This document shows, piece by piece, positions 20,762-29,761 of a stretch of DNA of 64,000 nt (positions within the stretch are counted from its first letter, which is position 1; every line of letters begins with the position of its first letter). The position numbers and the translations under genes are program-made. The DNA lies in contig NW_027043838.1 of NCBI RefSeq assembly GCF_037102585.1, positions 682,001 through 746,000 on the forward strand. The letters run 5' to 3'. The notes under the pieces were generated by a model that worked only from the letters and a program-made list of their open reading frames with translations, was not told the DNA's origin and made no database searches. This stretch comes from Saccharomycopsis crataegensis (taxonomy: Eukaryota; Ascomycota; Saccharomycetes; Ascoideales; Saccharomycopsidaceae).

Positions 20762-21700
20762 ATGTCCCTTGAAAAGACATCACAACAATTGAAGGATGCC
20801 TTCGCCAAGCAGGACTTTCAAACCTGTGTGAAATTACTCTCGTTAATCAAGGTCCAATTAGCCCAGCATAATTTGTTGGTTCCAATTTTAAATAATAAAA
20901 TCAATCAAGGTGATTTACTCATTTCTAGATCTCTTTTGGAAATCGGTGCCTTGGCTGCTATTAATGTGTCAAACTTAAAGTTGTTTGAAAAACTCATCAT
21001 TGAATTGAAGCCTTTTTACAATCTCAAGACAGAATTCTTCCTTAACAATAAGTCTGCCCTTGAAAACAAATTGGAGGCACTATACTTATTATTATTGTTG
21101 ACTAAAGGCGAGATCTCACAATTTCACATCGAATTGTTGTCTCTTTCCTCTAGCATCAATGGTTTCAACTCAAATACAGTGGATGACATGAGTCAAATTG
21201 AAAACGATAAATATTTGAACTACCCAATCAAAATTGAAAGATGGCTCATGGAAGGGTCTTATGATAAGGTCTGGGATCTTATAAATAACACTGGCAGCAC
21301 GAGTGCTGATTTTAAGGAATTCTTATCTTTCAACAATAGCTTGACCAATACTTTACGGAACGAAATCTCTAAATGTTTGAATGTTAGTTACGATAGCTTG
21401 CCAATCTCGAATGCCAAGAACTTGTTATTTTTCGACAATGAAAGGGCGTTGTCAAGTTACATCAAGAACAATTCTGGGGTTACTACTACTTGGAAAATTG
21501 AGAATGGTGTGATATTTTTCCCAAAGAAGGAAGAAGAAGAAGAGGAAGGAGGAGACGCTATTGATGTCGATGATTATTATAATGAACAAGGTTTTGGTGA
21601 TGAAAGCCAATTTGATAGACCACAACAGAAGCTAAGCATCAATGAATCAATCATCAAAAACGTCCTTGGTTATGCTACTGAAATGGAAACTATTGTCTAG
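20762..21700 (+). CDS. RPN12: 26S proteasome regulatory subunit RPN12
   Basis: 312-aa non-ATPase lid subunit of the 26S proteasome; Rpn12 joins last and locks lid to base. It is mostly helical: N-terminal repeats (KTSQQLKDAFAKQDFQTCVK; SRSLLEIGALAAI) lead to the winged-helix PCI end. The C terminus LSINESIIKNVLGYATEMETIV matches the tail by which Rpn12 contacts the lid bundle. It is slightly longer than the yeast protein (274 aa), through an acidic insert EEEEEEGGDAIDVDDYYNE (about 258-278) and loops. The ATG follows an A-rich leader. A near-consensus Rpn4 (PACE-like) element lies about 70 bp upstream, suggesting shared control with other proteasome genes. Confidence 0.94.
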   Translation: MSLEKTSQQLKDAFAKQDFQTCVKLLSLIKVQLAQHNLLVPILNNKINQGDLLISRSLLEIGALAAINVSNLKLFEKLIIELKPFYNLKTEFFLNNKSALENKLEALYLLLLLTKGEISQFHIELLSLSSSINGFNSNTVDDMSQIENDKYLNYPIKIERWLMEGSYDKVWDLINNTGSTSADFKEFLSFNNSLTNTLRNEISKCLNVSYDSLPISNAKNLLFFDNERALSSYIKNNSGVTTTWKIENGVIFFPKKEEEEEEGGDAIDVDDYYNEQGFGDESQFDRPQQKLSINESIIKNVLGYATEMETIV

Positions 21701-21911
21701 ATTCCTAAATATTTGTATTTTAAATAAAAGAAAAAATCTTCTTTCGGTTTTATTTCTCTTTAGTTGAAATCCTTGTAGACAAGAGTTCATGGAACAGTTA
21801 CGAGATTTTTTTTTTAAAAAAAAACTGATTAATTTTAAAATTATATTTCTATCAGCTCATATATACTAATTAATTGTAAATATTTACAGTTATTACAACC
21901 AAGAAACGTGC

Positions 21912-24182
21912 TTATTTCTTCTGTTTCTTATTGTATTCTTCAATCAATTGCTTTTGCAAGTGTGGAGGACATGGAGAATAGTTTTTAAATTCCAAAGAGA
22001 ACTCACCCTTACCTTGGGTGGAAGCTCTAAGAGAGGTGGCAAATCCAAACATAGAGTTCAAAGAACATTCTGCCAAGATGGTGAAATCATCGCTGTTGTT
22101 TTCAGTGTCATTTACCATGGCACCCAACTTGTTTAACAAACCAATGACACCACCTTGGAATTCATTTGGTGCGGTAACGGTAACATTCATGATTGGTTCC
22201 AAAACCACTGGGTTAGCATTGTTAAAAGCTTGCTTGAATGCTCCAATGGTAGCAGCTTTGAAAGCATATTCGTTAGAATCAACAACGTGAGTTTGACCAT
22301 CATTAATCAACATCTTAACCCCCAAAACTTTATGACCAGTAAGTGGACCCTTCATACAACTTTCTTCGAAACCCTTAGCACAAGCAGCCAAGAACTTATC
22401 AGAGATTTTACCCCCAACAATTTGGGTTTCAAATTCATTCTTTTCACCATCAGTGGCAAGGGCCATGTTACCAATGACTCTACCGAATTGACCAGCCCCA
22501 CCGGATTGTTTCTTATGGGTGTAGTCAAATTCAGTGCTACCAGCAATAGATTCACGATAAGCAACTTGAGGTTTACCAGTGGTACAACTAACATTGTATT
22601 CACGCTTCATTCTTTCGACGTAAATTTCCAAGTGCAATTCACCCATACCGGAAATGACAGTTTCCTTGGATTCAGCATCGAACTTAACTCTAAAAGTTGG
22701 ATCTTCCTTTTGGAATCTGTTCATGGCCTTAGAGAAGTTGATAGTATCCTTAGTACTTGGTTGAATGGACAAAGAAATAACTGGATCAGGGACAAACATG
22801 GAGGACATCGCGACCTCAACAGACCCGTCAGTGAAAGTGTCACCTGAAGAACAGTTGATACCAAAAGTAGCGCAAATTTCCCCAGAATTAATTTCATCGA
22901 TTTCTTCCATTTCGTCGGAGTTCATTCTCACCAATCTGGCAACCTTAATCTTCTTTTTGTCCTTGATGTTGTAAATGTAACCACCCTTCTTCAATTTACC
23001 TTGGTAAACTCTCAAGTAGGTCAATTGACCATATTTACCATCTTCCAATTTGAAAGCCAAAGCAACAAGAGGTTCACTAGAGCTTGGAATCAATTCCACT
23101 GGTTTTTCAATTTCTGGGTCACTAACATCCAAACCCTTGTTCAAGATTTCAGAAGGATTTGGCAAGTAATCAACCACAGCATCCAAAACCGGTTGGATAC
23201 CAGTGTTGGCCAATGCAGAGCCCATCAAAACTGGGGTGAATTTTCTGGCAATAGTGGCTCTTCTAATGGCAGCCTTAATTTGGTCAACGGATGGTTCCTT
23301 TTCTTCAATGTAGAGTTCAGCAATTTCATCATCAACATCAGCCAAAGTTTCAACCAATAAGGCTCTTTTTTCTTCAACCAAGTCTTTCAAATCTTCTGGA
23401 ACAGTAGCGGCTCTAAGAATTTCACCTTGCTTACCTTCGTTATAAAGGGCAACTCTATCAATTATATTCACAACCCCTTTCAATTCAGATTCAGCACCAA
23501 TAGGAACTTGAATAGCAGCAGCAGGAATCTTCAATTTCTTGTTGATTTGATCAATAGCCTTGAAAGGATCAGCGCCCATTCTATCCATCTTGTTAATAAA
23601 AGTGACTCTTGGAACATTATATCTACGCATTTGTCTATCGACAGTAACAGTTTGTGATTGAACACCACTGACAGCACACACAACTAACACAGCACCATCC
23701 AAAACTCTTAAAGCTCTTTCGACTTCAATAGTGAAATCAATGTGCCCTGGAGTATCGATCAAGTTGAAGTGATAAGAATCGTTATCCTTATCCCAAGAAC
23801 AGTAAGTAGCAGCAGATTGAATAGTAATACCTTTTTCTCTTTCCAAATCCATGGAGTCCATCTTGGCCCCAACGTTGTCTCTACCTCTAACTTCATGGAT
23901 AGCCTTAATTCTCCCAGTGTAGTACAACACACGTTCGGTGAAGGTGGTTTTCCCAGAATCAATGTGAGCAGAGATCCCAATATTTCTGGTTTTACCTAAA
24001 CGAGCAACATCTTCCGGTTTGAGGGTGGCATTGATTTTATCAATGACTACCTTCTCCTCTTCGTAGGTGCTATTGGTCATTGAACTTTGAAAGAATCTCT
24101 TTGAAGCCAAAGCGCCGCCAAACACAGGAAGCTTGTAGCCTCTGCTGAGCGAGGCCACGAAACTTTTGGTAAGAGTGACCAT
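21912..24182 (-). CDS. MEF1: Mitochondrial elongation factor G, MEF1
   Basis: 756-aa translational GTPase that moves tRNA and mRNA through the mitochondrial ribosome. The N-terminal about 35 residues are basic and hydroxylated without acidic residues ([18 protein letters not shown]), a mitochondrial presequence. GTPase motifs: AHIDSGKTT (G1), DTPGHIDF (G3), NKMDRMG (G4). The switch segment [13 protein letters not shown] is intact. Domains II-V follow, with typical EF-G blocks ([29 protein letters not shown]). Length and architecture match yeast Mef1 (761 aa) and not the recycling factor Mef2. Codon use is strongly biased to TTG and GCC-type codons, indicating good expression. Confidence 0.97.
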   Translation of the reverse strand: MVTLTKSFVASLSRGYKLPVFGGALASKRFFQSSMTNSTYEEEKVVIDKINATLKPEDVARLGKTRNIGISAHIDSGKTTFTERVLYYTGRIKAIHEVRGRDNVGAKMDSMDLEREKGITIQSAATYCSWDKDNDSYHFNLIDTPGHIDFTIEVERALRVLDGAVLVVCAVSGVQSQTVTVDRQMRRYNVPRVTFINKMDRMGADPFKAIDQINKKLKIPAAAIQVPIGAESELKGVVNIIDRVALYNEGKQGEILRAATVPEDLKDLVEEKRALLVETLADVDDEIAELYIEEKEPSVDQIKAAIRRATIARKFTPVLMGSALANTGIQPVLDAVVDYLPNPSEILNKGLDVSDPEIEKPVELIPSSSEPLVALAFKLEDGKYGQLTYLRVYQGKLKKGGYIYNIKDKKKIKVARLVRMNSDEMEEIDEINSGEICATFGINCSSGDTFTDGSVEVAMSSMFVPDPVISLSIQPSTKDTINFSKAMNRFQKEDPTFRVKFDAESKETVISGMGELHLEIYVERMKREYNVSCTTGKPQVAYRESIAGSTEFDYTHKKQSGGAGQFGRVIGNMALATDGEKNEFETQIVGGKISDKFLAACAKGFEESCMKGPLTGHKVLGVKMLINDGQTHVVDSNEYAFKAATIGAFKQAFNNANPVVLEPIMNVTVTAPNEFQGGVIGLLNKLGAMVNDTENNSDDFTILAECSLNSMFGFATSLRASTQGKGEFSLEFKNYSPCPPHLQKQLIEEYNKKQKK

Positions 24183-24604
24183 TTGTTCTAGTTTACGTCT
24201 AATTTCTTTGAAACTAGCCTCAGATAGACTTCAACAACTCTGAAACCGGTGTCAAAATAAGGGTAGATTGATTCTTCATGATTTTTTTAACAGAAAGAAA
24301 AATTTTTGATATATGTAGAAGCACGTGATACACGTATAAAATTCAGTATTATAAAGGGTGCTCACACCCCTGAAACTTTTAGTTGTGTTAATGTTCCTGA
24401 AAAAAGAAAAAAATATCAATATCATCACACTATAGAGGGTAGTGGAACAAATAACACATACCCGCAAAAAAAAAAAGTAAAAAAGTAAACTCATCTATTT
24501 TTTGTCTCTGTTTTAAGGATATATAATATACATAAATTTTCCTTCTAAACTATTTCATTTTTATTTTTTTTCTTTGTGCTTGAAATCAACAATTAAAACA
24601 AAAC
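24183..24604. other. Spacer upstream of MEF1 and 3' of ARO8
   Basis: 422 bp holding the MEF1 promoter and the ARO8 3' region, both minus strand. A CACGTGAT site lies near 24323, and A/T runs are present. No gene seen. Confidence 0.5.
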
Positions 24605-26089
24605 TTAATTTTTGATACCGAATTCATCCTTTATGGCCTTACCAAATCTTTCAATACCAACAATAATTTCATCCAAAGGAGTTGCCGCATAAGTACCTCT
24701 GAAGAACAAATGAGTTTGTTTTTCAGGAGCAACTTGTTGCGGTGGTTCAGTTTGACCAACAGTCTTGAACCAAGAGCCTGGGATCATGTAAGAACCGTAT
24801 TCGGCGGCTCTTTCGTAAATGGCCTTCTCAACAGCAAGAACATCACCCTTGAACTCTGATTCAAATTTTGGATGTTTAGTAGCATCAATATGGAAGGCGA
24901 AGAACATACCGGCAACAGGAGGGACGAACTCCATGAGTTCAGTTGGGAAGTGTTTGTAGATCGAGTCGACGGTAACATCTCTCTTGTGAGTATATTCGGC
25001 TCTTAATTTGATCAACCAATCCAAGTAACCGGTTTGACCCCAACGGTTCAAAGTACCTCCGACAATAGATTGAGAGAAACCCGAACAGTTTTGGGAGCTA
25101 ACTTCTTGAATTCTAGTGAATCTTTCAATGAAACTAGCTTTGGCAGTAATCCAACCAACTCTAGTACCTGGCGCCAAAGTCTTGGAACATGAGTCCAATC
25201 TTAACACTCTACCTTCAGTGTCCAAAGACAAGAATGATTTAACCATGGCCTTAACAAATTCTTCGTGATTGTGGATAGACTTTCCAGATCTGGCATTGAC
25301 ATCCTTAGTGTATTCTTCCATTTGCAAAAAGTAGTATGGTTCATCTTCGACAATCAAAATATCGTGCTTGCAGGCAATCTTGTAAATTTCTTGACGACGT
25401 TCATTACTCAAACTTGAACCGGTTGGGTTTTGACCGGTTGGAATGGTGTAAAGCAACTTTGGTTTCTTTCCAATCCAGTTGGTCAAAACAGCATCAAGTT
25501 GGCTTGGGATGATTCCAAAAGAGTCCATCTTAACAGGGAATGTGGTGATGGCTTGGGCGTTAGCAGCTTCCAAAGAGCTGGCGAAGGTGTATTCTTCAGT
25601 CAAAATTGTGTCACCTTTGTCACAGAAGTTTCTGAGAAGGTCATTCCACCCTTGGGTATTACCAGTGTTGACAATAAGATCCCAGTCTTGGTATTGCATT
25701 GGGTGAACCATAGTTGTGTGTTCTTTCAAGAACTTGATCAATTCTGGCTGACCATTGGTATTTCCGTATTGCAAAGAACGAGACAATGGGATGTCAATAC
25801 CTTCAAGGTGTGATGGAGTGTGCTTCGTAATTTCGCTGATGGTCATTTCACTAGCATCTTGAGGTTTGTAACCGATCCCGTTTTCGAAAGGTGGGGCAGG
25901 AGATTCGGTAGTGATCTTGTTCCATGGGAAGTAGGTAGGTTGAGGTAATCCACCACCCAAGAAGACAAGGTCTGGTTTACCGTAGTACTTGAATGCACCC
26001 TTCAAAGGACTTTCCTTACGTCTAAGTGCTTCAGCGGAGAGATGGTAATCCAAATCTTTTGAGAGAGGCAAGCTGGAATCAACAGTCAT
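24605..26089 (-). CDS. ARO8: Aromatic aminotransferase ARO8
   Basis: 494-aa PLP enzyme (aminotransferase class I/II) that interconverts aromatic amino acids and their keto acids (Phe, Tyr, Trp) and contributes to lysine synthesis through 2-aminoadipate. Motifs: NTGNTQGWNDLL, YTIPTGQNPTG, VEDEPYYFLQ, and the PLP-lysine segment SCSKTLAPGTRVGW with the Schiff-base Lys near residue 302. Arg in the C-terminal FFRGTYA segment is placed for substrate carboxylate binding. Length matches Aro8 (500 aa). ARO9 is a paralogue, but this sequence has the constitutive Aro8 features. Strong codon bias points to high expression. The upstream 0.9 kb contains a Cbf1-type CACGTG (about 26350) and several CCG triplets. 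Confidence 0.94.
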   Translation of the reverse strand: MTVDSSLPLSKDLDYHLSAEALRRKESPLKGAFKYYGKPDLVFLGGGLPQPTYFPWNKITTESPAPPFENGIGYKPQDASEMTISEITKHTPSHLEGIDIPLSRSLQYGNTNGQPELIKFLKEHTTMVHPMQYQDWDLIVNTGNTQGWNDLLRNFCDKGDTILTEEYTFASSLEAANAQAITTFPVKMDSFGIIPSQLDAVLTNWIGKKPKLLYTIPTGQNPTGSSLSNERRQEIYKIACKHDILIVEDEPYYFLQMEEYTKDVNARSGKSIHNHEEFVKAMVKSFLSLDTEGRVLRLDSCSKTLAPGTRVGWITAKASFIERFTRIQEVSSQNCSGFSQSIVGGTLNRWGQTGYLDWLIKLRAEYTHKRDVTVDSIYKHFPTELMEFVPPVAGMFFAFHIDATKHPKFESEFKGDVLAVEKAIYERAAEYGSYMIPGSWFKTVGQTEPPQQVAPEKQTHLFFRGTYAATPLDEIIVGIERFGKAIKDEFGIKN

Positions 26090-27002
26090 TATGTGTGACG
26101 CTATTTGTGGAGTATATTATGTGGTTGCGATGGAGGGGCGTGATGAAAGATTAAAGAGAACCACAAATTGAATGATATGAAATAACTATTACGGGGATTG
26201 TGAGAGATAATGATAGCTTTATATACAAATACAAATTAATTTATGTCAAAAGAAACAAAGCTGAAAATTTTTTGCAGGCTTCCTTTTGTGGTGCAAAAAA
26301 CGAAAAATGAATCATTTTTCCTCAGTCATCGGTCGATGTATGCATGGCAGCACGTGGATATGCTGATCACTGCGTCATGCACTCTTTCGGTTATAAGCGG
26401 GGGGTACCCACTGTTAGCCGCGGGCCGTTAGATGAAAAGCTCGAGTTGTATCATAATATATGACTGTAGTCACCATCACGTAGGTTCGTTGTATGTTGAT
26501 ATATACTCATTATATATATGCTTATTGTATCTTTATGATATATTCTTTTTCCTAAATATGCCTATTTTCTGTTAGTATAGCTATTAAATAGAATATTGGC
26601 TCCGTAGCTCTTGCCCTTCCTCCGCCTATCAAGGGTTTACTGGCCGATAACCGGAGAGGTGAGCATGTGTGGAGGCCACCCGCGGGGGCACGAGGCCTTG
26701 ATAACTCCATTCATTGCCATCAACAATGCGGCACTTTGCCATCGATTAGATTACCAAAACTTTAAACACCGTGGCTGGAAACTTAATTGGCGGATCAGGG
26801 ATATGTAGAGACGACCCCATGTTAGTATTGTACAATATTACTAATCTTTATCATTTGTTGGTACAAGTCATTTCACATTTCATGGTCCCATAGATATCCC
26901 ACAGCAACAGTGTACAAGCCAAAATGATTTTTACCGTTCTATGTTACATTTATTAACATATATATATATAATTCCACTGGATTATCATTATCTTCAGTGA
27001 AA
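26090..27002. other. ARO8 upstream region
   Basis: 913 bp between two minus-strand genes. Near ARO8 are CACGTG (about 26350) and a GC-rich block with CCG/CGG triplets (26400-26430). Further upstream is a GC-rich inverted-repeat island (26596-26830, listed separately). The remainder is AT-rich with TATATA tracts (near 26500-26520 and 26960-26970). No ORF is credible. Confidence 0.5.
26596..26830. other. GC-rich island with nested inverted repeats (possible structured RNA or regulatory array)
   Basis: About 235 bp, clearly richer in GC than its flanks. TATCAAGG (about 26627) is mirrored by CCTTGATA (about 26696). Inside it AGGCC...GGCCT flank a CCCGCGGGGG core, and CCGATAACCGG is a further short palindrome. 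This nesting is what a folded RNA or a cluster of dimer binding sites would look like. No known snRNA or snoRNA box could be matched, so the identity is open. Confidence 0.3.
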
Positions 27003-28001
27003 TTACCCAAATAAATGGCCTTGCATGGCAGCATTGTAACGAATTCCAGCGACTTTGTTAGCCTTCAAAACATTCTGGATTTCGTTGAACACTGGTAAAC
27101 TAATATTCTTGATATCAGAGTTATCCTTGATTCTAGCAGCCTTGAGAGATCCCGGAATTGGGATAAATTGTGGAAATTTGTCGTGATCTTCGAGACTTGG
27201 GTTGTTGTGGAACTTGATCCACGCCAATGACAATTGTGGCAAACTCAATCCATGTTCCGTGGCGATGCTTTTCAATTTATCCAACATAATATTGTTTTGA
27301 GTGACATTTTCTTCAACTGTAAATCTATCGAAATGTTTTCTCATATCACCTTCAGGAAGATCGGCTGCTGATGTGATCGAACCTGCCAAAAATCCGCAAC
27401 CCAATGGCGAATAGGCAACAATTGGGATATTCAACTCGGCACAGGCTTCGGCAACTCCGTTATCCAAGATTTCTCTACTCCACAAAGAGTATTCCACTTC
27501 AACAAAAGAAATTTTTGCCGCCTTTGCCGCTTTTCTAATTGTTTCGGCACCAGCTTCACTGAGAGAAACTCCGCCAATTTTGCCGTCTTCAATGTACTGA
27601 TTAATATATTTCAAAGTATCTTCAATTGGCACCGATTTGTCAACTCTGGCACACTCAAAGACATCAATCTTGTTCAAATATTTTAAACAATTCTCAATAC
27701 TGGTCTTTATCCCTGCTTCTGAACCATCTGGAGCGAATGTCTGCATGTTGATTCCCCCCTTGATGGAAATCACGATCTCATCCTTGATTTCCGGGTATTT
27801 GTCAATGAAAGCTTGCAAGTATTTCAAATTCAAATGATCAGCACCATAGAATTCGCCACCATTAAACAAGCGACAACCAGACTTGTAAGCAGTATAAAAG
27901 ATCTTCACTGCTTCAGCCTCGGTCACTGGATGAGGAGTCCAAGTGGTTCTCATGGTACCGAAACCAACAATGTCCTTGGAAAGCTTGACAAATTTGGTCA
28001 T
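27003..28001 (-). CDS. Pyridoxal reductase-like aldo-keto reductase (pyridoxine 4-dehydrogenase family)
   Basis: 332-aa NADPH-dependent reductase resembling fission-yeast Plr1 and S. cerevisiae YPR127W, which reduce pyridoxal to pyridoxine. It has the (beta/alpha)8 AKR layout. LFNGGEFYG replaces the usual FDTA..YG, keeping the catalytic Tyr; VISIKGG carries the catalytic Lys; FECARVD replaces the usual catalytic His region with Arg. The Asn and Arg substitutions recur in the Plr1 subfamily, so they are diagnostic and not damage. The cofactor end is FIPIPGSLKAARIKDN. No targeting signal is seen, so it is likely cytosolic. The upstream region has repeated zinc-finger-like motifs (see 28183-28282). 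Substrate assignment is by family. Confidence 0.88.
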   Translation of the reverse strand: MTKFVKLSKDIVGFGTMRTTWTPHPVTEAEAVKIFYTAYKSGCRLFNGGEFYGADHLNLKYLQAFIDKYPEIKDEIVISIKGGINMQTFAPDGSEAGIKTSIENCLKYLNKIDVFECARVDKSVPIEDTLKYINQYIEDGKIGGVSLSEAGAETIRKAAKAAKISFVEVEYSLWSREILDNGVAEACAELNIPIVAYSPLGCGFLAGSITSAADLPEGDMRKHFDRFTVEENVTQNNIMLDKLKSIATEHGLSLPQLSLAWIKFHNNPSLEDHDKFPQFIPIPGSLKAARIKDNSDIKNISLPVFNEIQNVLKANKVAGIRYNAAMQGHLFG

Positions 28002-28182
28002 TTTTTGATTTGTATAGTTTGTTATTATTATTTGATCTGTATCTGGATCTATTGAATATTTGCAATTTCTATCAAGGTTTAGCTATCTATTTATATGGTG
28101 GGCAATGGTAGTTGACTGTATCCGCCACTTCTCTATCCCCGAAACAACCTCTGAAAAAACATCCGGATTTTGTACACTGCCT

Positions 28183-28282
28183 GGGGGTGTCGGGGGTGTC
28201 TAAGGAGCCTCCGATGAAAAATGGGCTGGAGTGCAACGGACATACCGAAGACCACTCACTGAACTGATACAGTGATTCAGTG
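28183..28282. promoter_or_regulatory. Repeated and palindromic elements upstream of the aldo-keto reductase
   Basis: GGGGGTGTC occurs twice head to tail with no spacer (28183-28191, 28192-28200); the minus strand reads GACACCCCC, like a C2H2 zinc-finger site. About 60 bp further upstream of the gene, CACTGAACTG (28257-28266) is mirrored, with two unpaired bases, by the segment ending TTCAGTG (28270-28282). Both lie 180-280 bp before the ATG. Confidence 0.35.
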
Positions 28283-28304
28283 GCAAAAATATTTCATACC
28301 GTTA

Positions 28305-29275
28305 CACTTTAATTATTCGTACCATTTTGGTTCAATTATTCGTATCAATGTTTTTTCTATCGACGGTTCCGAAGGAGGCCTCTTTGTTACTTAATTTCAT
28401 CAAAAAATACTCAATTTTGCAGAACTCAAAGCTCTTTTCTACAATACCGAATATTTATAATACACACGTGATAATATTTTTAACAAATAAGAACGAATGT
28501 ATGGCACAAGGCGTGCCCCATATAAATCGATGAATCCTCACACCTGCCATGCAATTCAGCATTACTATGTGATCTTTAGATTGAGTACAGTGACTCTTTT
28601 ACTATTTAAAGAAGGTATGGGCTTGAAAGCTGTGAAACAAAGATTTTGGCAGCTGGTTATGGAAGAAGAAGACGTTTCAGCTTCTAAAGCAGCAAAGTTG
28701 GAAGTCGCAAATGTAAGAGCCAAAGCCTCGACTTTAACGAAAACTGTATTTTCATTGATGAAGCCGGTTTCAACATCTGTATGAAGCGGGAGTAAGTATG
28801 GTCTGCTGTCCGCCCAAAAGGTGTTCTCAAGGTTCCTGTTACCAGAGGAGTTGATGTTTCATTTATTGGTGTAATTTCTACCAAAGACTGCTCGGTTATA
28901 AGCCCTCGAAGAGGCCATCAGATGTATTAAATTCCTATTTTAGATGGTTATAACTTTATATATAACTTCATAGCTGTAGGTACCAATAAGACTTCTTCTC
29001 TGAAGAAGTTTCTTGTTTGTTTGTTTTTTTTGCAGGGGGGGAATGTCACTACCTACTGAACCAGGGCAACCTACTATAATTATAGATTATTGAAGATTGA
29101 TGCATGTGTAAGATCAGGTCTGCAGAGTCCCCCATGTTTACCAAGAGCAGTAGTTTCGGTAGTTTTTTTTGAATCATGCACTTACCTTCTTGTATTTGAC
29201 TACTAAAAATTTCGTTGGAAAATGGTGAAAGTGAAGAGAGTGACGAAGAAGTTGATGAGGATGCATTGTAGAGTA
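28305..29275 (+). mobile_element. Dead fragment of a Tc1/mariner-type DNA transposon
   Basis: The clearest part is 28730-28915. Its plus strand encodes CIFIDEAGFNICMKRE, one in-frame TAA, then VWSAVRPKGVLKVPVTRG and VDVSFIGVIST. That order (IDEAGF with the first catalytic Asp, MKR..W...G, then VP.TRG.....GVIS) is the DDE domain start of IS630/Tc1/mariner transposases, such as the Cirt elements of Candida. A helical lead-in (28611-28730) may be the preceding domain. Beyond 28915 similarity fades; a short acidic tail-like frame ends at 29270. At the left, TTYAATTATTCGTAYCA is repeated directly (28309 and 28331), which could be an end repeat; no matching right end was found. It is inactive. Confidence 0.65.
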
Positions 29276-29761
29276 GTCACCCTGCAGTTAGTATGTTATA
29301 TTTTCTGTGTGTTACTTGTTGGTGGGAACTCTAATTTTTGGATTTTCTTCTAGGTGCTCAAAATCTGCTCCTGTACTTCTCCTAGCGCGTTGTTGATCCT
29401 GAATAATTCCAGATTCTTATACTTGCTTCCACGGTTTGTCTTTGTTCTGCTCTTCATATAATTTTGACATACTTTTTTGAGCACAAACATCCATTTCGTT
29501 CATCCAACCAATGTATTTAATTCTAATAGCTACTACTCTTTCCCTCTACCAAATGGATTTTTTTTGCTTCGCGCGATATTTTATTCACTGTTAGGCGTAT
29601 TATGTGTGTTATAGAACTCAATAAGTCGCTCCAAAAAAGTTTTACTGTTTAGAACTCGTATACGCAAATCATAAATATTATATTTTCATGTATTACTAGT
29701 TACTAGGGTCAGTGTTGAAATAAGAAAAAAGAAGAAAAAAAAGGTTTGTAGGCTGTTTTAT

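Noticed and set aside
22155-22847. 230-codon ORF opposite MEF1
   Set aside because: Antisense shadow of a strongly codon-biased conserved gene; no independent features.
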